NCBI RefSeq assembly: GCF_045209745.1
Contig: NZ_CP109273.1
Location: 1,116,001 to 1,180,000, forward strand
From: Micromonospora sp045209745
GTDB taxonomy: Bacteria > Actinomycetota > Actinomycetes > Mycobacteriales > Micromonosporaceae
Reading direction: 5' to 3'
Length of the DNA stretch: 64,000 nt
Shown: positions 1-9,587 of the stretch, in pieces
Layout: every line of letters starts with the position of its first letter
Numbering within the stretch: position 1 is the first letter of the stretch
Position numbers and translations under genes: made by a program
Notes under the pieces: generated by a model
Database searches by the model: none
What the model saw: only the letters and a program-made list of their open reading frames with translations
What the model was told of the DNA's origin: nothing

Positions 1-1096
1 GCCGGACGCCCTGGTTGAACAGGTCGGTCTCCAGGAAGATCTGGCCGTCGGTGATCGAGATGACGTTGGTCGGGATGAAGGCCGAGATGTCGTTGGCCTT
101 CGTCTCGATGATCGGCAGACCGGTCATCGAGCCGCCACCCAGCTCGTCGGAGAGCTTCGCGCAGCGCTCCAGCAGGCGGGAGTGCAGGTAGAAGACGTCA
201 CCCGGGTACGCCTCACGGCCCGGCGGACGACGCAGCAGCAGCGACACGGCCCGGTACGCCTCGGCCTGCTTGCTCAGGTCGTCGAAGACGATCAGGACGT
301 GCTTGCCGCCGTACATCCAGTGCTGCCCGATGGACGAGCCGGTGTACGGGGCGAGGTACTTGAAGCCGGCCGGGTCGGAGGCCGGGGAGGCGACGATGGT
401 GGTGTATTCCATCGCGCCCGCCTCCTCGAGCTGCCCCTTGATGGAGGCGATCGTGGAGGCCTTCTGGCCGATGGCGACGTAGATGCAGCGAACCTGCTTC
501 TTCGGGTCGCCGGTGCGCCAGTTGTCCCGCTGGTTGAGGATGGCGTCCAGGGCGACCGTGGTCTTACCGGTCTTCCGGTCACCGATGATCAGCTGCCGCT
601 GACCCCGACCGATCGGGGTCATCGCGTCGATGGCCTTGATGCCGGTCTGCAGCGGCTCGGAGACGGACTGCCGGGACATCACGTTCGGAGCCTGCAGCTC
701 CAGCTCGCGGAAGCCCTCGTTGGCGATGTCGCCAAGCGCGTCGATCGGATCGCCGAGCGCGTTGACCACGCGGCCGAGGAAGGCATCGCCGACCGGAACG
801 GAGAGAACCCGCTCGGTGCGCTTGACGCGCTGCCCCTCCTCCAGCTTGGCGGAGTCACCGAGGACGACGACACCGATCTCCCGGACGTCGAGGTTCAACG
901 CCACGCCGAGCGTGCCGTCCTCGAACTCCAGGAGCTCGTTGGTCATGGTCGAGGGCAGGCCCTCGACGTGGGCGATACCGTCGCCGGTGTCGGCGACGGT
1001 GCCGACCTCCTCGCGGGAGACGTCGGACGAGTAGGAGGAAACGTAGCGCTCCAGGGCGCCGCGGATCTCCTCCGTCGAGATGGTCAGCTCGGCCAT
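1..1096 (-). CDS. atpA: ATP synthase F1 subunit alpha (N-terminal 365 residues, cut by window edge)
   Basis: Non-catalytic alpha subunit of the F1 head of the membrane ATP synthase. The protein starts MAELTISTEEIRGALERYVS and runs through the beta-barrel domain into the nucleotide-binding core, with the Walker A segment GDRKTGKTT and the conserved stretch GRGQRQLIIGD. The 3' end lies beyond position 1. The ATG at 1096 follows a purine-rich AAGGAAGCAGAGG ribosome binding site directly. It is the last ATP synthase gene in the window, 116 bp downstream of atpH; gamma, beta and epsilon would be expected beyond the left edge. Confidence 0.97.
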   Translation of the reverse strand, partial: MAELTISTEEIRGALERYVSSYSSDVSREEVGTVADTGDGIAHVEGLPSTMTNELLEFEDGTLGVALNLDVREIGVVVLGDSAKLEEGQRVKRTERVLSVPVGDAFLGRVVNALGDPIDALGDIANEGFRELELQAPNVMSRQSVSEPLQTGIKAIDAMTPIGRGQRQLIIGDRKTGKTTVALDAILNQRDNWRTGDPKKQVRCIYVAIGQKASTIASIKGQLEEAGAMEYTTIVASPASDPAGFKYLAPYTGSSIGQHWMYGGKHVLIVFDDLSKQAEAYRAVSLLLRRPPGREAYPGDVFYLHSRLLERCAKLSDELGGGSMTGLPIIETKANDISAFIPTNVISITDGQIFLETDLFNQGVR

Positions 1097-1212
1097 CCTC
1101 TGCTTCCTTAAAATTCAGGGGCCCGGGATACCTAGTACCAACCGGTCCGAATGGCGTCTGTCAATCCGGGCGTTGTGCGGCGGGCCGCCCCATCGCTGGG
1201 CGGCAGAGCCGA

Positions 1213-2034
1213 TCAGCGCTTCGCGAGCGCGTTGCGGGTCTCGTTGAGGCGGCGCAGGATGGTGCCGTCGTACAGGTCGGAGTCGACCCGCACGCTCACC
1301 CCACCCAGAACCGCGGGGTCGACCGTCTGCTTGACGGAGACCTCTCGACCGTATATCGCGGTGAGGCTCGCACCCAGCCGCCGCTCGTCCTCGTCACTCA
1401 ACGGGGCCGCGACGGTCACGTACGCCACCTGCCGGTCGCGTCGCTCGGCGGCGAGCTCGACCAGTCGGGTGAGCGAGCCGCTGAAGGAACGCCCCCCGAA
1501 CCCGCCGAGGGCCACCTCGACGAGGCGGACGGTGACCGGGCGGGCCTTGTCGGCGAGCAGCTCGCGGGCCAGGGTGGCCCGCTGCTCGACCGGGGCGACC
1601 GGGTCGGCCAGCGTGTTGTTCAGTGCCGACTGACCCGAAACGACCTGGCCGAAGCGGAACAGCTCGTCCTCGACCTCGCCCAGCTCGCCGGCCTTGTCAG
1701 CGCTGGCGAGCAGCGCCTCCACGCCCAGCCGCTCGGTGCCGTCGAGCAACTCCGACGGTGCCGACCAACGGCCGGCAACCAGCGACACGAGCAGATCGAG
1801 CGCGTCGGCGCCGATCCGCCCACCCAGCATGTCGCCGAGCAGAGCGCCGCGGTCCTCGCCGGAACGAGCCGGCTCGGACAGCGCCCGGCGCAGCCGCGGC
1901 TCACGCCGCAGCAGGGCCGCCACGGAGAGGACGGCGTCGGCGGTGGCGGCCACCGCCGGCGGCTGCGCGCCGCGGACGTACGCGTCGAGGCGCTCGGCCG
2001 CGACCTTGTACGACTCCCGGCTGGCGGCCTGCAT
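1213..2034 (-). CDS. atpH: ATP synthase F1 subunit delta
   Basis: Peripheral-stalk subunit joining the F1 head to the b subunits. The 273-residue protein has the helical OSCP/delta N-terminal domain and the conserved C-terminal region (RRLGASLTAIYGREVSVKQ, then DPAVLGGVSVRVDSDLYDGT). It is about 90 residues longer than the enterobacterial subunit, with the extra length in the middle, as in many actinobacteria. Its ATG shares one base with the atpF stop (TGATG), so translation is probably coupled. Confidence 0.95.
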   Translation of the reverse strand: MQAASRESYKVAAERLDAYVRGAQPPAVAATADAVLSVAALLRREPRLRRALSEPARSGEDRGALLGDMLGGRIGADALDLLVSLVAGRWSAPSELLDGTERLGVEALLASADKAGELGEVEDELFRFGQVVSGQSALNNTLADPVAPVEQRATLARELLADKARPVTVRLVEVALGGFGGRSFSGSLTRLVELAAERRDRQVAYVTVAAPLSDEDERRLGASLTAIYGREVSVKQTVDPAVLGGVSVRVDSDLYDGTILRRLNETRNALAKR

Positions 2035-2573
2035 CAGCGGGCCCCCGTGCTCTCGAGGCCGCTCAGGAACCGGTCGACGGTGCCCTTGCGCCGCGCCTCG
2101 TCGGCCAGCGACTCACCGACGATCTTGCTGGCCAGGTCCACCGCGATCGTGCCGACCTCGGTGCGCAGCTCGCGCACGATGGTGGCCCGCTCGGCGACGA
2201 GCGCGTCCTTGCCAGCCTGGATGACCCGGTCGGACTCTTCCCGCGCCTTGGCGAGGATGTCCTGGCGGATGCCCTCGGCGTCGGCCCGGGCGTCGTCACG
2301 GATCTTGGCGGCGTCGGTCCGGGCCTCAGCGAGCTGGGCGCGGTACTGCTCGAGGAGCTGGCCCGCCTCGGCCTGGGCGGCCTCGGCGCGCTTGATGCCG
2401 CCCTCGATCGCGTCGACCCGAGCCTGGAACGTCTGCTCCATGCGCGGGAAGACGAACTTCATCAGTACGAAGCAGAGCACGGCGAAGGCGACCGTACCAA
2501 CCACGATCTCCTGCCAGATCGGGATGATCGGGTTGTGGGTCGACTCACCACCCTCAGCGGCGAGGAAATACAT
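2034..2573 (-). CDS. atpF: ATP synthase Fo subunit b
   Basis: Membrane-anchored stator stalk. The 179-residue protein has one transmembrane helix near residues 20-40 (EIVVGTVAFAVLCFVLMKF) followed by a long charged, alanine-rich coiled coil, the usual subunit b layout. It lies 28 bp after atpE and overlaps the atpH start by one base. Confidence 0.95.
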   Translation of the reverse strand: MYFLAAEGGESTHNPIIPIWQEIVVGTVAFAVLCFVLMKFVFPRMEQTFQARVDAIEGGIKRAEAAQAEAGQLLEQYRAQLAEARTDAAKIRDDARADAEGIRQDILAKAREESDRVIQAGKDALVAERATIVRELRTEVGTIAVDLASKIVGESLADEARRKGTVDRFLSGLESTGAR

Positions 2574-2601
2574 GGAAGACCTCCCGGTCAGAGGGCCTGG
2601 A

Positions 2602-2844
2602 TCAGGCGGCGGAGCCGGCCCAGATGAAGCCGAAGGCGATGCCGAACAGCGCCAGCGCCTCGATGACGGCGAAGCCGATCCAGACGTACGGCAGGGTCAT
2701 GCGGGACGACTCCGGCTGCCGCGCGGTCGACTGGATGTAGGCGGCGAAGACCAGGCCGACGCCGATGCCCGGGCCGATGGCGGCGAGGCCGTAGCCGATG
2801 GCAGCGGTGCTACCGGAGACCTCGGCGAGAACGCTAGCGTCCAT
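2602..2844 (-). CDS. atpE: ATP synthase Fo subunit c
   Basis: Proteolipid of the rotating ring. The 80-residue protein is two hydrophobic helices joined by a polar loop (STARQPESSR). Helix 1 carries the glycine-rich GYGLAAIGPGIGVG packing motif. Helix 2 carries the proton-binding carboxylate, Glu62, in VIEALALFG. A GGAGGAAC ribosome binding site stands just before the ATG. The length is typical for the family. Confidence 0.97.
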   Translation of the reverse strand: MDASVLAEVSGSTAAIGYGLAAIGPGIGVGLVFAAYIQSTARQPESSRMTLPYVWIGFAVIEALALFGIAFGFIWAGSAA

Positions 2845-2911
2845 TGGTGTGGTTCCTCCTGGTTATCACGCGTGACTCTCACGCGGGACGACAACGGTTT
2901 GTTTGCGTGGA

Positions 2912-3709
2912 TCAGTGCTCTTCGGCGAGCGCGCCCTGGATGTAGCTGGCGCTCAGCACCGTGAAGACGTAGGCCTGCAGGACGATGACCAGCGCCTCGA
3001 GAAGCGTCAGCGCCACGGTCATCACCCAGGAGACCACCGAGACCGGCGCCAGCCAGGCGCTGGAGTTGAGCATCGCGAAGCCGCCGAGCGTGAAGACCAG
3101 CAGAAGCATGTGGCCGGCGAACATGTTCGCGAAGAGACGAACGGCCAGCGAGAACGGCCGGATGATGAAGGTCGAGAACGCCTCGATCGGAATCAGCAGC
3201 GGCAGGATGTACCACGGTGCCGGCGGGATCAGGGCGTGCTTGAAGTATTTGACGAAGCCGTGGTGCCGGATGCCGATGTAGTTGAACAGCAGGTAGCTGA
3301 GCACCGCGAGGATCGCCGGGAAGGCGATGTGCGAGTTCGGCGAGATCTGGAACAACGGGATGATCGCGAACGAGTTCGTCAGCAGCACGAAGCAGAACAG
3401 CGTCGTGAAGTATGGAGCGAACCGCACGCCCTGGTGACCGATCATCTCGACCGAGATGTTGTTCCGGACGAAGCCGTAGATCGACTCGGCGAACCACTGC
3501 TTCTTGGTCGGCACCAGCTGCGGCTTCCGGTAGGTCGCCAGGAAGAAGATGATCAGGACGCCGACCGCGATCCAGATCATCGCCGTGAACTTGGTGAACC
3601 AAGGAGCGTTTTCCACACCCCAGGGCAGGATGGCGGGCAGGTAGAAATCGTCCACACTGGGTGGGAATGCCGCCTGGCCTGCTGCCAGAACGTTCGCCTG
3701 TCCGAACAC
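2912..3709 (-). CDS. atpB: ATP synthase Fo subunit a
   Basis: Proton-channel subunit that faces the c ring. The 265-residue hydrophobic protein contains the essential arginine region (SLAVRLFANMFAGHMLL) and a C-terminal helix rich in V, L and A. The reading frame is open upstream to 3889, but that part overlaps the preceding gene in another frame and has no a-subunit character. The start chosen is the GTG at 3709, five bases after AGGAAGGG and just past the upstream stop. Confidence 0.93.
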   Translation of the reverse strand: MFGQANVLAAGQAAFPPSVDDFYLPAILPWGVENAPWFTKFTAMIWIAVGVLIIFFLATYRKPQLVPTKKQWFAESIYGFVRNNISVEMIGHQGVRFAPYFTTLFCFVLLTNSFAIIPLFQISPNSHIAFPAILAVLSYLLFNYIGIRHHGFVKYFKHALIPPAPWYILPLLIPIEAFSTFIIRPFSLAVRLFANMFAGHMLLLVFTLGGFAMLNSSAWLAPVSVVSWVMTVALTLLEALVIVLQAYVFTVLSASYIQGALAEEH

Positions 3710-3720
3710 CGTGTCCCTTC

Positions 3721-3957
3721 CTAAGTAGGCGTGCCGAGCCGGCGGACGACGAGGATGATCCCCCCGGTCACGCCGAGCACGACGCCGATCCCGGTAGCGA
3801 CGCCACCGGTGTCGAGCCACTGGTCGATCAGCCAGCCGATGAAACCCCACACGAGCATGCCTCCGATGAGGTAGCTGAGCGCGGTCCAACCCTGACCGGC
3901 GCCGGACGGATAGTCGTCCGATTCACCGGCGGGACGGGGGGTTTGGTCACCAGCCAT
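3721..3957 (-). CDS. AtpZ/AtpI-family small membrane protein
   Basis: A 78-residue protein with a polar N-terminus and two hydrophobic helices (ALSYLIGGMLVWGFIGWLID and GIGVVLGVTGGIILVVRRL), as in the AtpZ/AtpI proteins encoded before atpB. Family members are thought to help assemble the c ring or to carry Mg2+/Ca2+; the role here is inferred from position. ATG 3957 is preferred although it lacks a clear ribosome binding site; in-frame GTGs at 4002 and 4011 follow a G-rich run. The stop is 11 bp before atpB. Confidence 0.8.
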   Translation of the reverse strand: MAGDQTPRPAGESDDYPSGAGQGWTALSYLIGGMLVWGFIGWLIDQWLDTGGVATGIGVVLGVTGGIILVVRRLGTPT

Positions 3958-4146
3958 GACGCGGCGAACGATATCAGCCGGGAAGACGAGGCTGTGCCTC
4001 ACCCCCCGCACAACCGCAGTTGTGTGGGCATCTCGGGGCTCGCGTCGTCTGTGGGCACGCTACTCCCCTTCTGCCCGTCGCAAAATGACCGGAGGCCGAC
4101 ACATTGCGGCGCGTCCGCTGATTGGGACGACCGGCCGACGGCCAGG

Positions 4147-4572
4147 TCAGCCCCGCGGCCGACGGGCGTGGACCGTGGTCAGCCACCAGAGGTGCACCGC
4201 CGTCCACACTGCCACCCCGGCGACGATGCCGAGGCAGAGCGGGATCAACCCGGACCAACCGGTGGATGCCACCGCCACCAGCACGACACCCAGAAGGGTG
4301 AACTTCAGCACGTACAGGCCCAGCCCGAGCGGCAGCAGCAACTGCGGGTTGATCTGGTCGGCCCGGGCCAGCACCACCGTGGTGAGGGTGTAGCTGAACA
4401 CCGTGACGCCCACGCCAGCCGCAGCGCCGAGCGCGGCCGTCGCGCCGCCGGTCGCCCCACCCACCACGGCGGCGACCGCGGCGAGCACCGCCGACGCGGC
4501 CAGCAGCACCGGCAGGTGTCGCAGCCGCCAACGCCGGTCGGTGTCGGGCTCGACCATCCCGGGCTCAGCCAC
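4147..4572 (-). CDS. ATP synthase I-like integral membrane protein
   Basis: A 141-residue hydrophobic protein with about four predicted helices (residues about 20-40, 42-62, 80-100 and 108-130) and a positively charged tail. Its place between glyA and the ATP synthase operon, and the helix pattern, fit the larger AtpI-like proteins of actinobacteria; I infer an accessory role only. The start is uncertain: GTG 4572 overlaps the glyA end by 8 bp, and ATG 4557 lies five codons in. About 190 bp without a visible gene separates it from the next gene. Confidence 0.75.
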   Translation of the reverse strand: MAEPGMVEPDTDRRWRLRHLPVLLAASAVLAAVAAVVGGATGGATAALGAAAGVGVTVFSYTLTTVVLARADQINPQLLLPLGLGLYVLKFTLLGVVLVAVASTGWSGLIPLCLGIVAGVAVWTAVHLWWLTTVHARRPRG

Positions 4573-5854
4573 GGGGGTACGCCGGAAACGCCGCGACCAG
4601 CTCGGCCACCTCGGCACCGACCCGGGTCAGCTCGTCGGCGCCACCCGGTGCCCCGGGATCGGTGCGCACGGCACGGGCGATCAGGGTCGCGACCTGCCGC
4701 AGCTCTCCCTCCCGCATTCCCTGCGTGGTGACGCTCGGCGTGCCCACCCGGATGCCGGAGGCCACCATCGGCGGCTGCGGGTCGTACGGGATGGCGTTCT
4801 TGTTCAGGGTGATCGACGCGGCGTCGCAGCGTCGCTCGGCGTCGGCGCCGGTCACCCCCAGCTCCCGCAGGTCGATCAGGGCGAGGTGGGTGTCGGTGCC
4901 ACCGGACACCGGGCGCATCCCCTCGTCGGCCAGCCCGGCCGCGAGCGCCTGGGCGTTGCTGACCACCTGCCTGGCGTACGTCTGGAACTCCGGTTGGGCG
5001 GCCTCGCGCAGCGCGACCGCCTTGGCGGCGACCGCGTGCATCAGCGGGCCGCCCTGCGTGAACGGGAAGACCGCCTTGTCGATCCGCTGGGCCAGCGACT
5101 CGCGGCAGAGGATCATGCCGCCGCGCGGGCCACGCAGCACCTTGTGGGTGGTGGCGCAGACGACGTCGGCGAACGGCACCGGGGACGGGATCGCCCGGCC
5201 GGCCACCAGGCCGATGAAGTGCGCGGCGTCCACCATCAGGTACGCGCCGACCTCGTCGGCGATCTCCCGGAACCGGGCGAAGTCGATCAGGCGGGGGTAC
5301 GCGGTGGCACCACAGATGATCAGCTTGGGCCGGTGCGCCCGCGCCAGGTCCCGTACCTCGTCGTAGTCGAGCTGCTCGGTGTCCGGTCGGACCGGGTAGC
5401 CGACCGGGTGAAACCACTTGCCGGAGAAGTTCACCCGGCTGCCGTGGGTGAGGTGGCCACCATGCGGCAGGTCCATCGCCAGCACCGTGTCCCCCGGCTG
5501 CACCAGCGCGGCGTACGCGGCCAGGTTGGCGCTCGCCCCGGAGTGCGGCTGGAGGTTGGCGTGCTCGGCCCCGAAGAGCTCCTTGGCCCGGGCGATGCCG
5601 ATCTCCTCGGCCCGGTCCACCTCGGCGCAGCCGCCGTAGTAGCGCCGGCCCGGGTAGCCCTCGGCGTACTTGTTGGTCAGCGTCGAACCGAGCGCGGCCA
5701 GCACCGCCGGCGAGGTCAGATTCTCGCTGGCGATGAGCTGCAGGCCGCCGCGCAACCGGTCCAGCTCGCCGAGGACCACCCCGGCGATCTCCGGATCGGT
5801 GGCCCTGAGCTGCGCGAAATCCGGCCCCCAGAAGGTGCTCGTCTCGGTCTCCAC
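4565..5854 (-). CDS. glyA: Serine hydroxymethyltransferase
   Basis: PLP enzyme that interconverts serine plus tetrahydrofolate with glycine plus methylene-tetrahydrofolate. The 429-residue protein has the family motifs: IASENLTSPAVLAALGS near the N-terminus, TNKYAEGYPGRRYYGGC, and the PLP-lysine segment TTHKVLRGPRGG. GTG 5854 is preferred; a TAGACT -10-like hexamer ends 8 bases before it and there is no ribosome binding site, so the transcript may be leaderless. An in-frame GTG at 5881 would add nine residues. The gene is divergent from the next one at 5890. Confidence 0.95.
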   Translation of the reverse strand: METETSTFWGPDFAQLRATDPEIAGVVLGELDRLRGGLQLIASENLTSPAVLAALGSTLTNKYAEGYPGRRYYGGCAEVDRAEEIGIARAKELFGAEHANLQPHSGASANLAAYAALVQPGDTVLAMDLPHGGHLTHGSRVNFSGKWFHPVGYPVRPDTEQLDYDEVRDLARAHRPKLIICGATAYPRLIDFARFREIADEVGAYLMVDAAHFIGLVAGRAIPSPVPFADVVCATTHKVLRGPRGGMILCRESLAQRIDKAVFPFTQGGPLMHAVAAKAVALREAAQPEFQTYARQVVSNAQALAAGLADEGMRPVSGGTDTHLALIDLRELGVTGADAERRCDAASITLNKNAIPYDPQPPMVASGIRVGTPSVTTQGMREGELRQVATLIARAVRTDPGAPGGADELTRVGAEVAELVAAFPAYPRG

Positions 5855-5889
5855 AGCGAACGAGTCTAGGGGGCGGCACACTGGGACCC

Positions 5890-7353
5890 GTGAGATGCCT
5901 CGTCACCGGAGCAACCGGATACATCGGCGGACGCCTGACGCCGCTGCTGCTCGCCGACGGGCACACCGTGCGCTGCCTCGCCCGCAAGGCCGTACGACTG
6001 CGCGACGTGCCCTGGGCGTCGGCGGCCGAGATCGTCGAGGGGGACCTGAGCCGGCCGGAGACGCTGCCCGCCGCGTTCGCCGACGTGGACGTCGCCTACT
6101 TCCTGGTGCACTCGCTGGGCCGACCCGACTTCGAGGCGGCCGACCGCACGGCGGCAACCAACTTCGCAACGGCGGCCCGCGCGGCCGGCGTACGCCGGAT
6201 CGTCTACCTGGGCGGCCCGGAGCCGGCGTCCGACGAGGAAGTCCCCTCCCCGCACCTGCGGTCCCGGGCCGAGGTGGGCCGGATCCTGTTGGGCAGCGGG
6301 GTGCCCACGGCGGTGCTCCGCGCCGCGGTGATCATCGGCTCCGGCTCGGCGTCGTTCGAGATGCTGCGCTACCTGACCGACCGGCTACCCGCCATGGTCA
6401 CCCCACGCTGGGTCGGCAACCGGATCCAGCCGATCGCGGTCCGCGACGTGCTGCGCTACCTGGCCGGCTGTACCGCGCTGCCACCGGAGGTCAACCGGGG
6501 CTTCGACATCGGCGGTCCGGACGTGCTGACCTTCCGCGACATGATGCAGCGCTACGCGCGGGTGGCCGGGCTGCGGCGGCGCATCATCGTGCCGGTCCGC
6601 CCGCTCACCCCGTCGCTCTCCTCGCACTGGGTCGGCCTGATCACCCCCGTGCCGAACGCGATCGCCCGTCCCCTGGTGGAGAGCCTGATCCACGAGGCTG
6701 TCGCACACGAACACGACATCGCCCGGTACGTGCCCGACCCACCCGAAGGGCTGACCGGTTTCGACGAGGCGGTGGCACTGGCGCTCGCCAAGGTGCGCGA
6801 TGCCCAGGTGGAGACCCGCTGGTCGACCGCGAGCGGCCCGGACGCGCCCGCCGAGCCGCTGCCCACCGACCCGGACTGGTCCGGCGGCACCGCCTACACC
6901 GATGTCCGGGAGAGGGCGGTGGACGCGTCACCCGCGGCGCTCTGGCGGGTCATCGAGGGCGTCGGCGGCGAACATGGCTGGTACTCGTTCCCGCTCGCCT
7001 GGTCGATCCGGGGCTGGCTGGACCGGCTGATCGGCGGTGTCGGGCTGCATCGGGGCCGACGCGACCCGCATCGCCTACAGGTCGGCGAGGCGCTGGACTT
7101 CTGGCGGGTCGAGGAGATCATTCCGGGCGAGTTGCTGCGGCTGCGCGCCGAGATGCGGCTGCCCGGCCGGGCCTGGCTGGAGATGCGGGTGCTACCGGCC
7201 GACGGCGGCCGCAGCCGCTACCAGCAACGCGCGGTCTTCCTGCCGCGCGGGCTGAGCGGGCACGCGTACTGGGGATCGGTGGCACCCTTCCACGCGGTGG
7301 TCTTCGGCGGAATGGCCCGCAACATCGCCCGCAACGCCGAACAAACCCCCTGA
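5890..7353 (+). CDS. NAD(P)-binding SDR protein fused to a DUF2867 domain
   Basis: A 487-residue two-domain protein. The N-terminal 300 residues form an atypical short-chain dehydrogenase/NmrA-like Rossmann fold, with the nucleotide motif VTGATGYIGG at residues 5-14 and a conserved VYLGGPEPA strand. Residues about 330-480 (ASPAALWRVIEGVGGEHGWY onward) match the DUF2867 pattern. This fusion is common in actinobacteria and its substrate is unknown. The start is the GTG at 5890; no ribosome binding site is evident. Confidence 0.85.
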   Translation: MRCLVTGATGYIGGRLTPLLLADGHTVRCLARKAVRLRDVPWASAAEIVEGDLSRPETLPAAFADVDVAYFLVHSLGRPDFEAADRTAATNFATAARAAGVRRIVYLGGPEPASDEEVPSPHLRSRAEVGRILLGSGVPTAVLRAAVIIGSGSASFEMLRYLTDRLPAMVTPRWVGNRIQPIAVRDVLRYLAGCTALPPEVNRGFDIGGPDVLTFRDMMQRYARVAGLRRRIIVPVRPLTPSLSSHWVGLITPVPNAIARPLVESLIHEAVAHEHDIARYVPDPPEGLTGFDEAVALALAKVRDAQVETRWSTASGPDAPAEPLPTDPDWSGGTAYTDVRERAVDASPAALWRVIEGVGGEHGWYSFPLAWSIRGWLDRLIGGVGLHRGRRDPHRLQVGEALDFWRVEEIIPGELLRLRAEMRLPGRAWLEMRVLPADGGRSRYQQRAVFLPRGLSGHAYWGSVAPFHAVVFGGMARNIARNAEQTP

Positions 7354-7365
7354 CCCGGCGCCGGG

Positions 7366-9480
7366 TCAGTTGCCGGCGCGGGCTTCGGTGACCTGGAAGG
7401 CGGTTCGTTCGCTCGGCGGGACGAAGTCGCGTACCGGTTGGTTGCGCAGGGCGGCGGCGAGCACCTCGCCCACCGCGTTCACCATCTGGGCCTGCACCGC
7501 CTGACCGACCGCGTCCCGGGGATCGTCCGGGTTCGCCGCCATCGAGGCGACCACGAGCTGCGGCGTAAATGCCACCATCGTCTCCGTCTCGTAGCGGTCC
7601 GAACTGCCGGTCTTACCCGCCACCGGCCGACCGAGCTTCGCGCGCAGGTCGGGTGCGGTGGCACCGTCGCAACGCCCGTACATCGACTGGTCGCCGACCG
7701 GGCAGCGGGCCGCGTCGGTGGCCGCCCGGGCCACATCGACGTCGAGCACCCGCCGGCAGTTCGGCTTGGCGGCGTCGACCGCCCGCCCGCCCACGTCGGT
7801 GATCGAGACCACCGGCAGCGGCGCGCACCAGGTCCCTTCGGCCGCCACCGTGGCGTACGCGGCGGCCAGGTCCAACGGCGTGGTCGCGGCCACGCCCAGG
7901 GTGAACGGACCCCATTCCTTCGCGCCGTAGCGGGCCAGCTTCGCGTCGGAGTCGGCCCGCAGCACGATGCCGAGCCGCTCGGCCATCTCCACCACCCGGT
8001 CGGCGCCGACCTTCTCGGTGAGCCAGGCGAAGTACGTGTTCACCGAGCGGCCGAACGCGCTCCACATGGTCCGGGGACCATCCATCGACGACGGGTTGGC
8101 GTTCGCCGGGCACCAGCGGCCGTCGCAGCTCGCCTCTCCGGTCACCGGGAAGCGGGTGACCAGTTGGGTCGGAGCCACGAAATCGGTCGACAGCGGCAGG
8201 CCGGACTCCAGCGCGGCCAGCATCGCGAAGAGCTTGAACGTCGAGCCGCCCTGGTACCCCTCGATCGCACCGCCGCCGGCAATCAACTGATTGACCGTGT
8301 TCGGGCGGTTCTTCTGCCCGACCGGGTTGTCCGCCACGCCGTAGGCGCGGTTCACCGACATCGCCAGCACCCGCCCGGTGCCCGGTTGCACCACCGCGGT
8401 CGGCAACGCCGCGGCACTCGTCGGCCGATAGATCTTCAGCACCTGCTCGGTGGTGACCCGCTGCACCCCCGGATCCAGCGACGAGACGATGGAGAACCCG
8501 CCCCGGCGCAGGGTGCGCTGCCGCTCCTCGACCGTCGCCCCGAACGCGGACTGGCTGCTCCACCAGCGGGTGAACCAGTCGCAGAAGAAGCCCCAGTCGT
8601 TGTGCGCTGCGGACACCCCCGTGCAGTCGTTCGGGGTCTCGCTGGGCCGTAGCTGCAATGGCTCGTTCTGCGCCGCCGCCGCCGCGTCCGCCGGCACCTG
8701 CCCCGACTCCACCAGCCGCTCCAACACGTACGACCGCCGCACCAGCGCGCTGTCGGCGTCGCCGTTGATCGGGTCGTCGCTGTCCGGCGACCGGACGAGG
8801 CCGGCCAGCAGCGCCGCCTGGGCCAGGGTCAGCTCGGCCGGTGACCGGGAGAAGTAGCGCCTGCTGGCCGCCGCGATGCCGTACGCCCCGGCGCCGAAGT
8901 AGGCGATGTTGAGGTAGCGGGCGAGGATCTCCTCCTTGTCGAGCTCCCGCTCCAACGCGAGCGCATACCGCATCTCCTGGATTTTGCGGACGGTGCTGAT
9001 CTCGGTGGCAGCCTTGCGCTGCGCCTCGGTCAGTCGGGGGTCGTTGCCGAGCACGTTGCGGACGTACTGCATGGTCAGCGTGGAGGCACCCTGCCGGGTC
9101 TGGCCGTCGCGCTTGTTGACCGTGAACGCCCGCACCACGCCTCGCAGGTCCACCCCGCTGTGCTGGTAGAACCGGACGTCCTCGGCGGCCACGATCGCCT
9201 GGCGCATGACCGGGGCCACCTCGCGCAGCGGCACGTCCACCCGGTCCTCCTGGTAGAAGGAGGTGATCAGGGTGGTGCCGTCGTTGGCGTAGAGGTTGGA
9301 GCGCTGGGCGGTGGGCGGCGTACGGAGCGTGTTCGGCAGCTCCGAGTATGGCGTGGACAGGGCGCTGAAGCCGATCCCGAGGACCAGGGCCGCCGGCAGG
9401 GCGGCTGCGGCCAGCACCAACCCGGCCAGCACACCGGCGATCGCCACGGTCAGCAGTTTGTCGAGTCGGGCCCGGGTCAT
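7366..9480 (-). CDS. Class A bifunctional penicillin-binding protein
   Basis: Polymerises lipid II glycan strands and cross-links the peptides outside the membrane. The 704-residue protein has a short cytoplasmic tail, one transmembrane helix (about residues 10-35), a glycosyltransferase-51 domain with the catalytic glutamate motif AAEDVRFYQHSGVD and QGASTLTMQYVRN, then a transpeptidase domain with GGSTFKLF (SxxK), GRSVN (SxN) and KTGSSD (KTG). The ATG at 9480 follows GGGGAGAG; an earlier in-frame start at 9507 lacks this site. Confidence 0.93.
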   Translation of the reverse strand: MTRARLDKLLTVAIAGVLAGLVLAAAALPAALVLGIGFSALSTPYSELPNTLRTPPTAQRSNLYANDGTTLITSFYQEDRVDVPLREVAPVMRQAIVAAEDVRFYQHSGVDLRGVVRAFTVNKRDGQTRQGASTLTMQYVRNVLGNDPRLTEAQRKAATEISTVRKIQEMRYALALERELDKEEILARYLNIAYFGAGAYGIAAASRRYFSRSPAELTLAQAALLAGLVRSPDSDDPINGDADSALVRRSYVLERLVESGQVPADAAAAAQNEPLQLRPSETPNDCTGVSAAHNDWGFFCDWFTRWWSSQSAFGATVEERQRTLRRGGFSIVSSLDPGVQRVTTEQVLKIYRPTSAAALPTAVVQPGTGRVLAMSVNRAYGVADNPVGQKNRPNTVNQLIAGGGAIEGYQGGSTFKLFAMLAALESGLPLSTDFVAPTQLVTRFPVTGEASCDGRWCPANANPSSMDGPRTMWSAFGRSVNTYFAWLTEKVGADRVVEMAERLGIVLRADSDAKLARYGAKEWGPFTLGVAATTPLDLAAAYATVAAEGTWCAPLPVVSITDVGGRAVDAAKPNCRRVLDVDVARAATDAARCPVGDQSMYGRCDGATAPDLRAKLGRPVAGKTGSSDRYETETMVAFTPQLVVASMAANPDDPRDAVGQAVQAQMVNAVGEVLAAALRNQPVRDFVPPSERTAFQVTEARAGN

Positions 9481-9587
9481 CAGCTCTCCCCCGCAGGAGC
9501 CGGTCACGCTAGGACCCGTTCAGAATGACCCGGAACGCCCCTTCAGCCCTGGGTTTTCCCCAAACCCGGAGGAAACTCGCACCGCGC

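Noticed and set aside
1133..1164. Internal promoter before atpA (TTGACA at 1159-1164 on the minus strand)
   Set aside because: No acceptable -10 box at 16-19 bases; the good -35 alone is not enough.
3710..3889. N-terminal extension of subunit a
   Set aside because: It overlaps the AtpZ/AtpI-like gene in another frame and is arginine/histidine-rich; the GTG at 3709 with AGGAAGGG is normal.
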